From a virus: DNA of 46,155 nt. The position numbers were made by a program, and so were the translations under genes. Shown here in pieces: positions 24,841 through 33,288 of this stretch; position 1 is the first letter of the stretch, and each line of letters starts with the position of its first letter. The stretch lies in IMG/VR virus record IMGVR_UViG_3300009502_000082, positions 1 to 46,155 of that record; one strand, 5' to 3'. The notes under the pieces are model-generated. The model did no database searches, had not been told where the DNA came from, and saw only the letters and a program-made list of their open reading frames with translations.

Positions 24841-26750
24841 TGCTCTGTACAACTCTAGAAAACTTTAAGTCACTTACTAGTGGCGAGGACATAGTAGTCC
24901 TTGATATAGAAACTAAAGGTAATAAATACTTTTCATCATCAGACAATACAGCTATTATGGGGATAGGTATCTACTTACCTAAAACTGATGTTGGTATCTA
25001 TGTTCCTGTTAATGAGTATGTTCCAGTAGATGATACTATTGTACGTATTGGCGAGCCAGAATTACTACTAGAAGTAAGAATGTTTCTAGATAACAGTAAA
25101 GTAATATGTCACAACAGCTCATTTGATATAGGGTGGTTAAACTATTGTGGGAGTAGTATTACTCCTTACTGGGATACTCGTATTGCTTGGCAACTACTAA
25201 GTCCTGAGGGCTATAAAGAAACTAGTGCATATAGCTTAGACAAGGCTATAGAGTCTTACTTAAATAAAGAGTCACACAAAGGGGGCTTTGAAGCATATCT
25301 TGCTTCTATAGGAGCCAGTGCTAAAGATGGAGAACACTATAAAGCTGAAACTAAAGTATTAGCTGAGTACTGTATAAAGGATTGTAAAACAACATATGAA
25401 ATATACTCAATACAAAAACCAAAGATAGAGGACTTAAAAGCATATGACTTCATGCATAATTTATTTGATTACCAATCCCTTCTTAACAAACAATATCAAG
25501 AAGGAATATTATTTAATAGCAAAAAAGCTGAAAGTTATAAAAGGTTATTGGAAAGGTACACGAACTATCTCAATAAAAAAATATATAAATTAGCTAAAGT
25601 AGAAATCAGTATTATAGAAAATAAGCATACTATGAAGAAAGCTAATACATTTAAATCAGAGAAAGGTAAGAATAAATTTCTAGCTGATGCTGATAGAAAG
25701 ACAAAGTTTAATCTAAACTCACGTCAACATATGGCAGACTTACTTGAAGAGTTAGATATAAATGTTACTGAACTTACTGGCTCTGGTAAAACTAAAACAG
25801 ATAAGCATACTTTAAATAAGTATAGTAAAGTTAACCCAGTTATAGATGTATTAGTTAAACTAAATAAAACACAGACAGATAGTAGATTTATTACTCAGTA
25901 TATGGAGGCAACTATTAATGGAAGGTACCACCCCGACATGGATATATGTGGCACAGCCAGTGGTAGGCTTACTTGCTTTAAGCCTAACATCCTCGCTGTT
26001 AATCGTCGTGATAAGCGACTTATGCGTTGCTTCTGTGCACCCGACGGATACAAGTTTGTACAGTGGGATTTATCTAACATTGAACCACGTATTGAAGCAC
26101 ACTTTGCAAGGGATAAGGAGTTGGCTGAGATAGTAACAACAGGTAAGGACATCTATTTAGAGTTACTTAAATATATATACCCTGATAAGGTATACCTATA
26201 TAACCCAAACGATTTAGATGGAAGTAAGAAGAGACTTCATACTGAACGTGATATGTTAAAGAAAATAAGACTTGCTATGGGGTATGGTGCTCAACCAAAC
26301 AAAGTAGCACTGATACTTAACATACCACTTAATGAAGCTAGGCGTATATATAATGCATATTGGGGAGCAAGACAAGCTAGTAAAAATCTAGAGAATAGAT
26401 TACTAACATTATATGCTAAGCAAGGTTACATACAGAACATGTGGCAGCGTCCTATTACTATGGCATTTAGTAAAGACATACTTAATCGTTTTGTTCAGTC
26501 AAGTGCACATGATACTTTAATGCAGCTTAACCTAATGCTTGATGCTGAACTGAAGAAACAGAGGATTAAATATCTACCAACTATAATAGACTTTCATGAT
26601 GAGAATATTACTGCAGTTAAAGATGAAGATATAGAAGCATATCTTGCTTGTTTAGCTGATGTGTTTAAAAAATTTAATAACAAACTTAATTTACTAGCAC
26701 CACTTGATTATGACTATAAGATAGTAAGTAACTTCTCGGAGCTTAAATAG
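24840..26750 (+). CDS. Family A DNA polymerase with 3'-5' exonuclease
   Basis: A 636-residue replicative polymerase. ATG 24840 is preferred over GTG 24834 because AAAGGG is better spaced and it gives the TAATG overlap used throughout. Exonuclease motifs: VLDIETKG (D22, E24), CHNSSFDIGWL, and AEYCIKDCKTTYE. Polymerase motif A is DLSNIEPRIEAHF (D410), motif B is KKIRLAMGYGAQPNKVA, motif C is DFHDENI (H586-D587-E588). There is no 5' nuclease domain, as in T7-type phage polymerases, but it lacks the T7 thioredoxin-binding context. It probably copies the genome with the primase encoded next. Confidence 0.93.
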   Translation: MLCTTLENFKSLTSGEDIVVLDIETKGNKYFSSSDNTAIMGIGIYLPKTDVGIYVPVNEYVPVDDTIVRIGEPELLLEVRMFLDNSKVICHNSSFDIGWLNYCGSSITPYWDTRIAWQLLSPEGYKETSAYSLDKAIESYLNKESHKGGFEAYLASIGASAKDGEHYKAETKVLAEYCIKDCKTTYEIYSIQKPKIEDLKAYDFMHNLFDYQSLLNKQYQEGILFNSKKAESYKRLLERYTNYLNKKIYKLAKVEISIIENKHTMKKANTFKSEKGKNKFLADADRKTKFNLNSRQHMADLLEELDINVTELTGSGKTKTDKHTLNKYSKVNPVIDVLVKLNKTQTDSRFITQYMEATINGRYHPDMDICGTASGRLTCFKPNILAVNRRDKRLMRCFCAPDGYKFVQWDLSNIEPRIEAHFARDKELAEIVTTGKDIYLELLKYIYPDKVYLYNPNDLDGSKKRLHTERDMLKKIRLAMGYGAQPNKVALILNIPLNEARRIYNAYWGARQASKNLENRLLTLYAKQGYIQNMWQRPITMAFSKDILNRFVQSSAHDTLMQLNLMLDAELKKQRIKYLPTIIDFHDENITAVKDEDIEAYLACLADVFKKFNNKLNLLAPLDYDYKIVSNFSELK

Positions 26751-27514
26751 TGTATAAATATGTAGGGTGCAAACATATCTATGAAGCACCAATTAAAGTA
26801 ACTACTATAGACAAGGTTCCAGATACAGGCTTCTGTACAGTATATCAGTATGATGAAAGTTTACTTAACTACTTTACTAAACACGGATGTACTAAAGGAT
26901 TTTCTAAAACAAACCCAGTATGTTATACTGATAAGTTATTAGTTGATTTTGATAATCAACTTGAAGCTGCTAGAGATTTCTTTGACACATTAGTAGATAT
27001 GAAGGTAGGATTTAAAGTGTATAATAGTGGTGGACGAAGTATACACTTTCATATAGATAGAGTTCCAGTAGCGTCAGTACATCTACCACATAGTGATAAG
27101 AAGTGGATGGAACAATATGCTTCTAAAGCTGATATGAGTTTGTATCAAGTAGGTAGAGTGTTTAGATTAGAAGGAACAATACACCACGATACTGGTAAAG
27201 CTAAAGTATTAATACAACAAGTAGAAGGAGTACCTCTAGATAGTTTACCTATAGTAGAGCGAGAGCTTACACCGTATACTAATGGTGAAGTTGATTACAA
27301 TAAAGTATTTGATGACCCAATAGTATATCAATCATTTATGGGGTATGGTGCTGGAGAAAGAGAACTTAATATGTTTAAACTTATTACCCACTTAAGAGAG
27401 TATGGAATGAATAGAATATTTATAGAGGAGTTTGTTAAGTGTGCTAATGAAAAATGTCTACCACCTTTAGATGAAGATAGAATAGAATATATATTGGAGT
27501 ATTACTTATCATGA
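26750..27514 (+). CDS. Archaeo-eukaryotic-type primase (AEP / PrimPol-like)
   Basis: A 254-residue protein starting at GTG, overlapping the polymerase stop by one base. The three AEP motifs are visible: DxD in LLVDFDNQ (D66, D68), the SxH-type motif SGGRSIHFHID (S97, H99), and RVFRLEGTIHHDTGK (R139, with H145-D147). C-terminal helices form a cap. It has no zinc or helicase domain, so it is a minimal primase. It probably makes primers for the family A polymerase. A bacterial DnaG-type primase was not found. Confidence 0.75.
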   Translation: MYKYVGCKHIYEAPIKVTTIDKVPDTGFCTVYQYDESLLNYFTKHGCTKGFSKTNPVCYTDKLLVDFDNQLEAARDFFDTLVDMKVGFKVYNSGGRSIHFHIDRVPVASVHLPHSDKKWMEQYASKADMSLYQVGRVFRLEGTIHHDTGKAKVLIQQVEGVPLDSLPIVERELTPYTNGEVDYNKVFDDPIVYQSFMGYGAGERELNMFKLITHLREYGMNRIFIEEFVKCANEKCLPPLDEDRIEYILEYYLS

Positions 27515-28380
27515 TGAAAGCAGGAATGCCTAAACAAACACAAGTTAATAAAGTTCCTATTACTACTTTTAATGTAGTAGGAATAGACGTAGGAAAGTAT
27601 GGTGCAGTATCAGTACTTAATGTAAGAGAAGGTAGGGTAATAGCAGCAAACATATTAGATATCCCACTAGGTCAACGCTCTGGAATAATAGATGGTGAGG
27701 AGTTAACTCTTTGGATATGTGAGAATACCTTTATAAATTATAAGTATCCTACTTATATCTTTATAGAAGAAGTACATGCAATGCCAAAGCAAGGTGTATG
27801 TAGTATGTTTAGTTTTGGTAGAACGTTTGGATATTTAGAATGTCTAGCTGATGAAGTTAAGTTACTGGCTAAGGAACATGATATGTTAGTGGACACTTTT
27901 TTTATAACTCCACAATCCTGGGTTAATGGAATGTGTGGAAAGGATAGAAAAGAAAAAGGTAAACATGTTTACTTAGATAAAGCAGTAGAGTTATTTCCAT
28001 CAATGATAAAGTATTTTACAGGCCCTAAAGGTGGACTTAAAGATGGACGTGTTGATTCACTTCTATTAGCAGAGTTTGGTAGACGTATACTAACTCATGA
28101 AGTAGATTTTTTTTTAACACATTTTCAAAGCAAGGCAAACAGAAACAAAATAAGTCCTCTAAAAAGAAACACAGAAGTAAAAGAAGCAGTAGCTAATATG
28201 TGTAAAGCAGTACACGAGATAGAAGTATTTTTAAGTACTCATCCAGTAGCTAAGGATAAAAAGATTAGAAGAAGATATGCATGCATGATGCAAGCATTAG
28301 CAAAGATGCGACAAAGACTAGGCGAGTATAGAAAGTTATATAAAAGTATAGATAATATATGTATCAAGAGGAGAGTATAA
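27511..28380 (+). CDS. RuvC-like Holliday junction resolvase
   Basis: A 289-residue protein. RNase H-fold acidic residues are in VVGIDVGKYGAV (D26), TYIFIEEVHAM (E86/E87) and KDGRVDSLLLAEFG (D178, D182). FSFGRTFGYLE and ITPQSWVN are conserved in phage RuvC proteins. The last 90 residues are an extra basic helical region (RRRYACMMQALAKMRQRLGE) not found in the 170-residue bacterial RuvC; it may bind DNA. It probably resolves recombination branches before packaging. ATG 27511 overlaps the previous stop; ATG 27514 is an equal choice. Confidence 0.8.
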   Translation: MMKAGMPKQTQVNKVPITTFNVVGIDVGKYGAVSVLNVREGRVIAANILDIPLGQRSGIIDGEELTLWICENTFINYKYPTYIFIEEVHAMPKQGVCSMFSFGRTFGYLECLADEVKLLAKEHDMLVDTFFITPQSWVNGMCGKDRKEKGKHVYLDKAVELFPSMIKYFTGPKGGLKDGRVDSLLLAEFGRRILTHEVDFFLTHFQSKANRNKISPLKRNTEVKEAVANMCKAVHEIEVFLSTHPVAKDKKIRRRYACMMQALAKMRQRLGEYRKLYKSIDNICIKRRV

Positions 28381-28856
28381 TGAATGAATTAAAAGGTAAG
28401 CCACTTAGTATTGAGAATGTACAAGTAAGCTTTATAGATGTACCTAACCATGTATCAGCTACTATATTCTTTAATGGGTGTATAATGAAATGTAGTTACT
28501 GTCATAACCCAAACCTTCATACTTATAAACCAGATAAAGAAACAAGCTTAACAGATATCATCAACACTCTAATTACATATGATGAGCTAATAGATACAGT
28601 GTGCTTAATGGGGGGAGAGCCACTGATGCAGGACAATAAGAAACTAGAGCAGCTTATTGATGAAGTAAGAAAGTTAAAGTTAAGTGTATGCTTATACACA
28701 GCATACGAAAAGGAGGAGGTACCAAGTAGTATATTAGATAAAATAGACATGCTTAAAACAGGTAAGTTTATCCCTGAGTTAAACGCAGGTGGATTTCTAG
28801 CGTCAAGTAATCAAAACTATTACACAAAGGAGAAAGGGGAATGGATAAAGTGGTAG
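28380..28856 (+). CDS. nrdG: Anaerobic ribonucleotide reductase activase (radical SAM)
   Basis: A 158-residue protein. I use ATG 28380, with GAGGAG upstream and a TAATG overlap, rather than the in-frame ATG at 28359. The radical-SAM cluster is CIMKCSYCHNP (C34, C38, C41, the CX3CX2C form), followed by MGGEPLMQ, the GGEP SAM-binding motif. NrdG uses a 4Fe-4S cluster and S-adenosylmethionine to make the glycyl radical on NrdD. The nrdD gene follows with a 16-base overlap, so the two are made together. Enzymes of this type work only without oxygen. Confidence 0.93.
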   Translation: MNELKGKPLSIENVQVSFIDVPNHVSATIFFNGCIMKCSYCHNPNLHTYKPDKETSLTDIINTLITYDELIDTVCLMGGEPLMQDNKKLEQLIDEVRKLKLSVCLYTAYEKEEVPSSILDKIDMLKTGKFIPELNAGGFLASSNQNYYTKEKGEWIKW

Positions 28857-30688
28857 AAGTAAAGACACGTAACGTAGCATTTTTAACAGAAGCACAGAGA
28901 TTTAGAAGGGAAATGTTTTATAAAACAACAGATGGTTTAACAGAAGATAAGGTAGATGGATTAAAATACTATGATAAGTTTATAGGAACAGCAGTAACAA
29001 GTCATCAGACCATAGACGATAATGCAAATGTAGTAGATACTTCCGTTATAAGTTACTATAGTGAAGCACCAAAAGCAATGTTTAAGAAAGCAGCTTATGA
29101 TTACATTCGTAATCAAATTGGAGTACAACACTATACCGCTATTAAAGAAGGTAACTTATATGTTTGTGACTTAACACGTTGGTTTAGTAGTTACTGTTAT
29201 AGTTATAGTTTACAACCACTGGTTTTTGAAGGAATGCCTTTTATTGTAGGGCTTAAAGTAAAACCCCCAAAACACGCTCAGTCATTTATTGATATACTAA
29301 TACAGACAACAGCATACATTAGCAACTCTCAAGCAGGTGCAGTAAGTTATGGAGATTTATTTATATACTTAGACTGGTACTTAAGAAATGATTATGGAGT
29401 TAATTATTATGCAGAAGCTACTGAAGAAGTAGAGCAATTATTTCAGAAGTTAGTATACAGCTTTAACTTTCCATTTCGTGCCAGTCAATCAGCATTTGTT
29501 AACTTAACCATATATGATAAATACTTTATGAAAGATTTATTTAGTCATGTTACATATCCTGATGGTAGTAAGGTAGACTTAAAAGGCGTTAATAAACTAC
29601 AGCAATGGTTTAGCGAGCACTTTATAAAAATGAATGAAACTGAACAGTTACTTACTTTTCCAGTGTTAACTGCTTCTATGTACAAAAAGGAAGATAAGAT
29701 ACAAGATGAGGAGTTTCTTAATTGGTTGTCTGAAGTCAATTATAAACGTGGAACATTCAACATCTATACTGGGGATATTGGAAATCTTAGTAGTTGTTGT
29801 CGTCTTATTAGTGACACCAAATTATTTTCTTCTACTCTTGGCAACCCTTCTATTTCTGTTGGCAGCACTCGTGTCGTAGTACTTAATCTAGTAATGGCAG
29901 CACTTGAAGCTAGAGATGATGTAGATTTTTTTAATAAATTAAAACATACTTATGATTTAGCTGTAGATATATTAGTAGCTCACAGGCGTATGCTAGAGGT
30001 AGCTGTATCAGCAGGAAAACATCCATTATATAGTAAAGGTTGGGCTTCACTTGATAGACAATTCTGTACTATAGGATTTGTAGGACTTAATGAAGCAATA
30101 GAAGTATTAGGTTCAGATATAGTAACTAAAGAAGGTACTGAGTTAGCTGCAAAAATACTTAATACTATAAATAAATGGAATACTGATACACATACTTTTA
30201 CTAAAGTTATGTTTAATCTAGAACAAGTACCTGCTGAATCATTAGGAGTTACTTTAGCGAACAAAACCAACTTTAAGTTTAATACTAAGTATGAAATATT
30301 AAGTAATCAATATCTTCCTCTTTCAGTTAACGCAGATATAAAAGACAGAATAAAAGTACAAGGTAAATTAGATAAACTTACTCAAGGAGGAGGGATACTC
30401 CATATTAATTTAGATGAAACACTTACATCAGCTAAACAGATGAAAAGACTTATAGAATATAGTGCTAAACAAGGAGTTATTTACCAAGCAATTAACTATG
30501 GTATATCAAGATGTACTAAGTGTGGTGAAAATGTTGTAGGAATATTTAAAACTAGTCCTTGTTGTGATGCACAAGTTGAGATATGGGAACGTATTGTTGG
30601 TTATCTACGTCCTCGTAGTGTATGGGGGAAGGCTAGACAAAAAGAAGCAGGACAAAGAAAAAGGTATAAACAAAATGAAGTGGATTGA
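28841..30688 (+). CDS. nrdD: Anaerobic ribonucleoside-triphosphate reductase
   Basis: A 615-residue class III reductase, close to T4 NrdD (605), turning NTPs into dNTPs. The thiyl-radical Cys lies in GNLSSCCRLISDT (C319/C320). The C-terminal glycyl-radical loop is ERIVGYLRPRSVWGK, with the radical Gly at 587. The usual motif has a small residue after GYL, whereas here it is Arg. The structural zinc site is also unusual: C558 and C561 are normal, but the second pair is adjacent (C574, C575) instead of CxxC. There is no N-terminal ATP-cone, so allosteric activity control is likely reduced, as in T4. AAAGGAG precedes the start. Confidence 0.93.
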   Translation: MDKVVEVKTRNVAFLTEAQRFRREMFYKTTDGLTEDKVDGLKYYDKFIGTAVTSHQTIDDNANVVDTSVISYYSEAPKAMFKKAAYDYIRNQIGVQHYTAIKEGNLYVCDLTRWFSSYCYSYSLQPLVFEGMPFIVGLKVKPPKHAQSFIDILIQTTAYISNSQAGAVSYGDLFIYLDWYLRNDYGVNYYAEATEEVEQLFQKLVYSFNFPFRASQSAFVNLTIYDKYFMKDLFSHVTYPDGSKVDLKGVNKLQQWFSEHFIKMNETEQLLTFPVLTASMYKKEDKIQDEEFLNWLSEVNYKRGTFNIYTGDIGNLSSCCRLISDTKLFSSTLGNPSISVGSTRVVVLNLVMAALEARDDVDFFNKLKHTYDLAVDILVAHRRMLEVAVSAGKHPLYSKGWASLDRQFCTIGFVGLNEAIEVLGSDIVTKEGTELAAKILNTINKWNTDTHTFTKVMFNLEQVPAESLGVTLANKTNFKFNTKYEILSNQYLPLSVNADIKDRIKVQGKLDKLTQGGGILHINLDETLTSAKQMKRLIEYSAKQGVIYQAINYGISRCTKCGENVVGIFKTSPCCDAQVEIWERIVGYLRPRSVWGKARQKEAGQRKRYKQNEVD

Positions 30689-30728
30689 TTTAAATAGAAA
30701 AGATACTTAAGCATAGAGAGGTAAAGGA

Positions 30729-30983
30729 ATGAAGTGGATACAACGTAATACTTACTGTCCTAAGTGTGATAAGCTATTCATTGGCTCTCTAGTTAGAGAA
30801 GATACTATGATATACAAGTGTAGAGAGTGTGGTACTGAATGTGATGTGCTTGAACCAGTAGGAGTATCATCATCAACAGTAAGTAAGGTAAACCAACAGA
30901 GCAGAAGCTATAAGTTTGGTAGACACATTGATGATGTCAAGCGGAGTAAGTATGAATATATAGATAAGGTTAAAAAAAGATGA
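30729..30983 (+). CDS. Small zinc-ribbon protein
   Basis: An 84-residue protein with AAGGA upstream. Two Cys pairs, CPKC (residues 10-13) and CREC (32-35) plus C39, make a probable zinc ribbon. The C-terminal half is basic and helical. It is coupled to the following HNH gene by an ATGA overlap. Such ribbons usually bind nucleic acid or protein; the target is unknown. Confidence 0.6.
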   Translation: MKWIQRNTYCPKCDKLFIGSLVREDTMIYKCRECGTECDVLEPVGVSSSTVSKVNQQSRSYKFGRHIDDVKRSKYEYIDKVKKR

Positions 30984-31360
30984 TTAAGGAGCCTAGAAAA
31001 GCCATTGGCAGGGGCTTTCGCTGTCCGTGCTGTGGTAAGATAACTATATTAGTGAAGAAACGTAGGGGTAAGATGTGCCATGCGTGTAGAATGAAGCTTA
31101 ATCCACCTAGATTAGGCACAGGTGAGGGTTGGCATACTAATGATGAAGGATACTTAGTAATGTGGATAGAGGGTAAAGAAGTACGTCAGCATAGATTAGT
31201 AATGGAGCAGCATCTTGGTAGGAAGTTAACTAAGTTAGAGGTAGTACATCATATAGATAATGATAAACTTAATAATAATATAGATAACTTGAAGTTGTAT
31301 GCTACTACTGCTGAACATACTAGATATCACAAGCTAAAAAAGAAGCCCTTGACAAAGTAA
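30980..31360 (+). CDS. HNH endonuclease (HNH_3 type)
   Basis: A 126-residue protein. The N-terminal zinc ribbon is CPCCGK with CHAC. The nuclease part is EVRQHRLVMEQHLGRKLTKL, then EVVHHIDNDKLNNNIDNLKL, with HH, DN and N residues of the HNH active site. This is the compact form common in phage homing nucleases. It is preceded by a zinc-ribbon gene and followed by a promoter whose -35 lies in its last codons. It may be mobile or may cut host or competitor DNA. Confidence 0.85.
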   Translation: MIKEPRKAIGRGFRCPCCGKITILVKKRRGKMCHACRMKLNPPRLGTGEGWHTNDEGYLVMWIEGKEVRQHRLVMEQHLGRKLTKLEVVHHIDNDKLNNNIDNLKLYATTAEHTRYHKLKKKPLTK

Positions 31361-31377
31361 TTGAAGTGTGTTATTAT
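31349..31377 (+). promoter_or_regulatory. Sigma70/sigmaA-type promoter before the small-gene cluster
   Basis: TTGACA (31349-31354), 17-base spacer ending TGTGT, TATTAT (31372-31377). Predicted start is near 31384, sixteen bases before the ATG at 31400, with GGAGGA between. The -35 overlaps the end of the HNH gene. It should drive genes from 31400 through the ClpP-like gene. Confidence 0.75.
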
Positions 31378-31399
31378 ATAAACAATGGAGGAAAGTAAA

Positions 31400-31555
31400 A
31401 TGCCATTTAAAAGTAAGAAACAAAGTGCTGCTGCATTTTCAGGAGCATTGGGTAGTAAGATGAAGAAGGCTGCACCAGAGTGGGCTAGTAAAACTAACTA
31501 CAAAAAGCTACCAGTAAAAGTAGCAACTAAAAAAAACAGGGGGAAAACTAAATGA
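31400..31555 (+). CDS. 51-residue lysine-rich protein
   Basis: GGAGG lies just before the ATG, directly downstream of the promoter. The product starts MPFKSKKQSAAAFSGALGSK and is about one quarter Lys. An opening MPFKSxxQ is common in tiny phage proteins of unknown role. It could bind nucleic acid through its charge. It is coupled to the next 18-codon frame by ATGA. Confidence 0.65.
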   Translation: MPFKSKKQSAAAFSGALGSKMKKAAPEWASKTNYKKLPVKVATKKNRGKTK

Positions 31556-31608
31556 AAGCAAAACCAGTAAAGAAGCCAGCAAAAAAATCTACAAAGAAAG
31601 GTTGCTAG
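31552..31608 (+). CDS. 18-residue basic peptide (possible)
   Basis: A reading frame MKAKPVKKPAKKSTKKGC begins in an ATGA overlap with the preceding gene and ends two bases before the next ATG. Its repeated PAKK-like composition matches the tail of the previous protein. It may be a real coupled peptide or the remnant of a longer protein split by a stop. Low certainty. Confidence 0.35.
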   Translation: MKAKPVKKPAKKSTKKGC

Positions 31609-31609
31609 T

Positions 31610-31813
31610 ATGCCAGTATACCTTTATAGTTGTCCTACTTGTAATGTAGAGCTAGAAGTTATACGTAGTATAGAGGAATTGGATAACCCATTCCTCTGTC
31701 CTACTTGTAAAGTACAGATGAAGCGAGTACCTACTACTTCTTCCTTTAGATTAAAGGGGCAAGGGTGGACGGGTAAAGACATTAAGGAACAGAATGAAGG
31801 GAGTAAACATTAA
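31610..31813 (+). CDS. FmdB-type zinc-ribbon protein
   Basis: A 67-residue protein. It begins MPVYLYSCPTCNVELEVIRS and has CPTCKVQMKRV, giving the CxxC-x18-CxxC ribbon of FmdB-family regulators, followed by a Thr/Ser-rich tail and GQGWTGKD. The family is widespread in bacteria and phages, with poorly known function; a nucleic-acid or regulatory role is assumed. Its stop overlaps the next ATG (TAATG). Confidence 0.75.
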   Translation: MPVYLYSCPTCNVELEVIRSIEELDNPFLCPTCKVQMKRVPTTSSFRLKGQGWTGKDIKEQNEGSKH

Positions 31814-32133
31814 TGATAACTATTAGTAAGTTAGTAAATAGTGTAAGGAAGGCAAATAGAAGTATACATAAACTTAAGAAGCAGACTAGAAAACTTCTTA
31901 ATGGTTGTATGTGGTTTGATATAGTAGATAAGGATATTAAATACAGATATAGTTTTGAACTACAGACTCCCTTTAGATGGGCATATGAAAAGCGTGATGA
32001 AAGGGAAGATATTACTATTCAACAGTTTACAGATGCACTAGAAGTATACACAACTGAACTACTCATGGTTAAAATGGAAGAGCAAGAAGCTAGAGAATGG
32101 TTACTAAATTATATTAAAGGAGTAAAGAAATGA
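31813..32133 (+). CDS. Hypothetical protein
   Basis: A 106-residue protein, mostly charged helix (RKANRSIHKLKKQTRKLL at the start) with an aromatic stretch YRYSFELQTPFRWAYEKR in the middle. It is coupled on both sides by start-stop overlaps within the 31400-33253 operon. No family was recognised. Confidence 0.55.
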   Translation: MITISKLVNSVRKANRSIHKLKKQTRKLLNGCMWFDIVDKDIKYRYSFELQTPFRWAYEKRDEREDITIQQFTDALEVYTTELLMVKMEEQEAREWLLNYIKGVKK

Positions 32134-32357
32134 AAACTAAAAGTGTAGAAGAACAAGTGAAGGAGATAAAGGAAAAGTTAGTTGAACATACTACTGAAGA
32201 TGATGATGCTATACTAATTAGTATGGAGTTAAGTAATTTTGATAATGGCATACCAGTTGTATGTCCAGACTGTGGTAGAGAATACTATGATTTTGAATGT
32301 ACAGTTGAAGCAATAGATGGAGAAGTAATAGTAACTAATGGGAGGTTCATAGAATGA
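32130..32357 (+). CDS. Small protein with a single zinc-type Cys pair
   Basis: A 75-residue acidic protein. The N-terminal helix SVEEQVKEIKEKLVEHT is followed by VVCPDCGREYYDFEC, a possible half zinc knuckle. ATGA overlaps link it to both neighbours. Function not recognised. Confidence 0.55.
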   Translation: MKTKSVEEQVKEIKEKLVEHTTEDDDAILISMELSNFDNGIPVVCPDCGREYYDFECTVEAIDGEVIVTNGRFIE

Positions 32358-32752
32358 AAACAATAGCAGAAAGAAAAAAGTTTCAACCTAAAATAAAACC
32401 AGTACTAATTGTAACAAAGGATAAAGTAGTAGAAGTCCCCATAGTAACCACAAAAGAAGATACGTCCTTTATATATAAGGCTCCTAAAACCTGTAATGTT
32501 ATAAGTGATAGTATGGCATACTTAGTGTATGGTGACAGTGTGCTGATAGAAGTACATACTGAGAGCACTCCTAAAGCGTATGGAGAAGCTATCATACTAG
32601 CTAACCCACAAGTGATGGTTAAGGATAGTCTTATACCAGTTACCCACATTGCACCAACGGCAGAAACATTTAAGATAAGAGTTATTAACTTTAATAAAGC
32701 ACCTAAAAGAATAAGTAAAGGACAAGTTGTAGCAACAGCATTATTTCTATAG
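32354..32752 (+). CDS. dUTPase-fold-like protein
   Basis: A 132-residue beta-rich protein. Its end, FKIRVINFNKAPKRISKGQV then VATALFL, follows the last strands of trimeric dUTPase-like proteins (motif near the kGqriAqlv element). The catalytic motifs 1 and 3 are not obvious, so enzymatic activity is doubtful. A dUTPase or dCTP deaminase-like role would fit next to nucleotide metabolism genes, but a purely structural or regulatory use of the fold is equally possible. Coupled by ATGA to the previous gene. Confidence 0.4.
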   Translation: MKTIAERKKFQPKIKPVLIVTKDKVVEVPIVTTKEDTSFIYKAPKTCNVISDSMAYLVYGDSVLIEVHTESTPKAYGEAIILANPQVMVKDSLIPVTHIAPTAETFKIRVINFNKAPKRISKGQVVATALFL

Positions 32753-32761
32753 AGGTAACAT

Positions 32762-33253
32762 ATGCAGCAGTTCACTTTTGCGTCAGAAGTAGATAATAAG
32801 TTTGGCGAGTTTGATGCTATTATGAATCAGTTAGAAAAGATAGGTGAACCTATAAGACTACACATTAGTAGTGATGGTGGGGACATAGGTGCAGGACTTG
32901 CTTTCTCTGGTAGAGTAAGATTATGTAAGGTTCCAATAACAACAGTTGCCTTTGGACACGTATGTTCAGAGGCAGTTGCTATGTTTGTGTGTGGGGATAA
33001 GCGACACATGGAAAAAGACGCATGGCTAATGATACATGAAAGTCAACTACAGGTGACTGATGAAATGGATATGTCAGAAATGGAAGATTGGATTAAACAA
33101 GTACGTAAGTTTGATGAACAGTACTATAGAATACTAGCAGACAATAGTAAAAAGTCTGTGACATTTTGGCGTAAATTAATTAAGGGTAAACCTGAAGTGT
33201 GGTTAACTGCTGCCCAAGCATTAGAGTTAGGACTGTGTGATAAAATAATATAG
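32762..33253 (+). CDS. ClpP-like serine protease
   Basis: A 163-residue protein. RLHISSDGGDIGAGLAFSGR forms the oxyanion region, the nucleophile is probably S69 in GHVCSEAVAMF, and the His is H92 in WLMIHES. The end TAAQALELGLCDKII is the typical ClpP finish. The catalytic Asp that usually precedes this end appears to be Glu or displaced (GKPEVWL). It is last in the rightward replication operon, about 28 kb from the capsid gene, so it is not an obvious prohead protease. It may cut host or phage regulators. GAGG lies upstream of the ATG, and a terminator hairpin follows at once. Confidence 0.75.
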   Translation: MQQFTFASEVDNKFGEFDAIMNQLEKIGEPIRLHISSDGGDIGAGLAFSGRVRLCKVPITTVAFGHVCSEAVAMFVCGDKRHMEKDAWLMIHESQLQVTDEMDMSEMEDWIKQVRKFDEQYYRILADNSKKSVTFWRKLIKGKPEVWLTAAQALELGLCDKII

Positions 33254-33254
33254 C

Positions 33255-33288
33255 CTTGTAACAAAAAGGTATACTTATTTGTTACAAG
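33255..33288. terminator. Bidirectional terminator between convergent operons
   Basis: CTTGTAACAAA (33255-33265) and TTTGTTACAAG (33278-33288) form a perfect 11-bp stem with a 12-base loop. It fills the whole gap between the ClpP stop and the stop of the opposing phosphoesterase gene. The symmetry and position suit termination from both sides, although the stem is AT-rich and lacks a long T-run. Confidence 0.7.
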
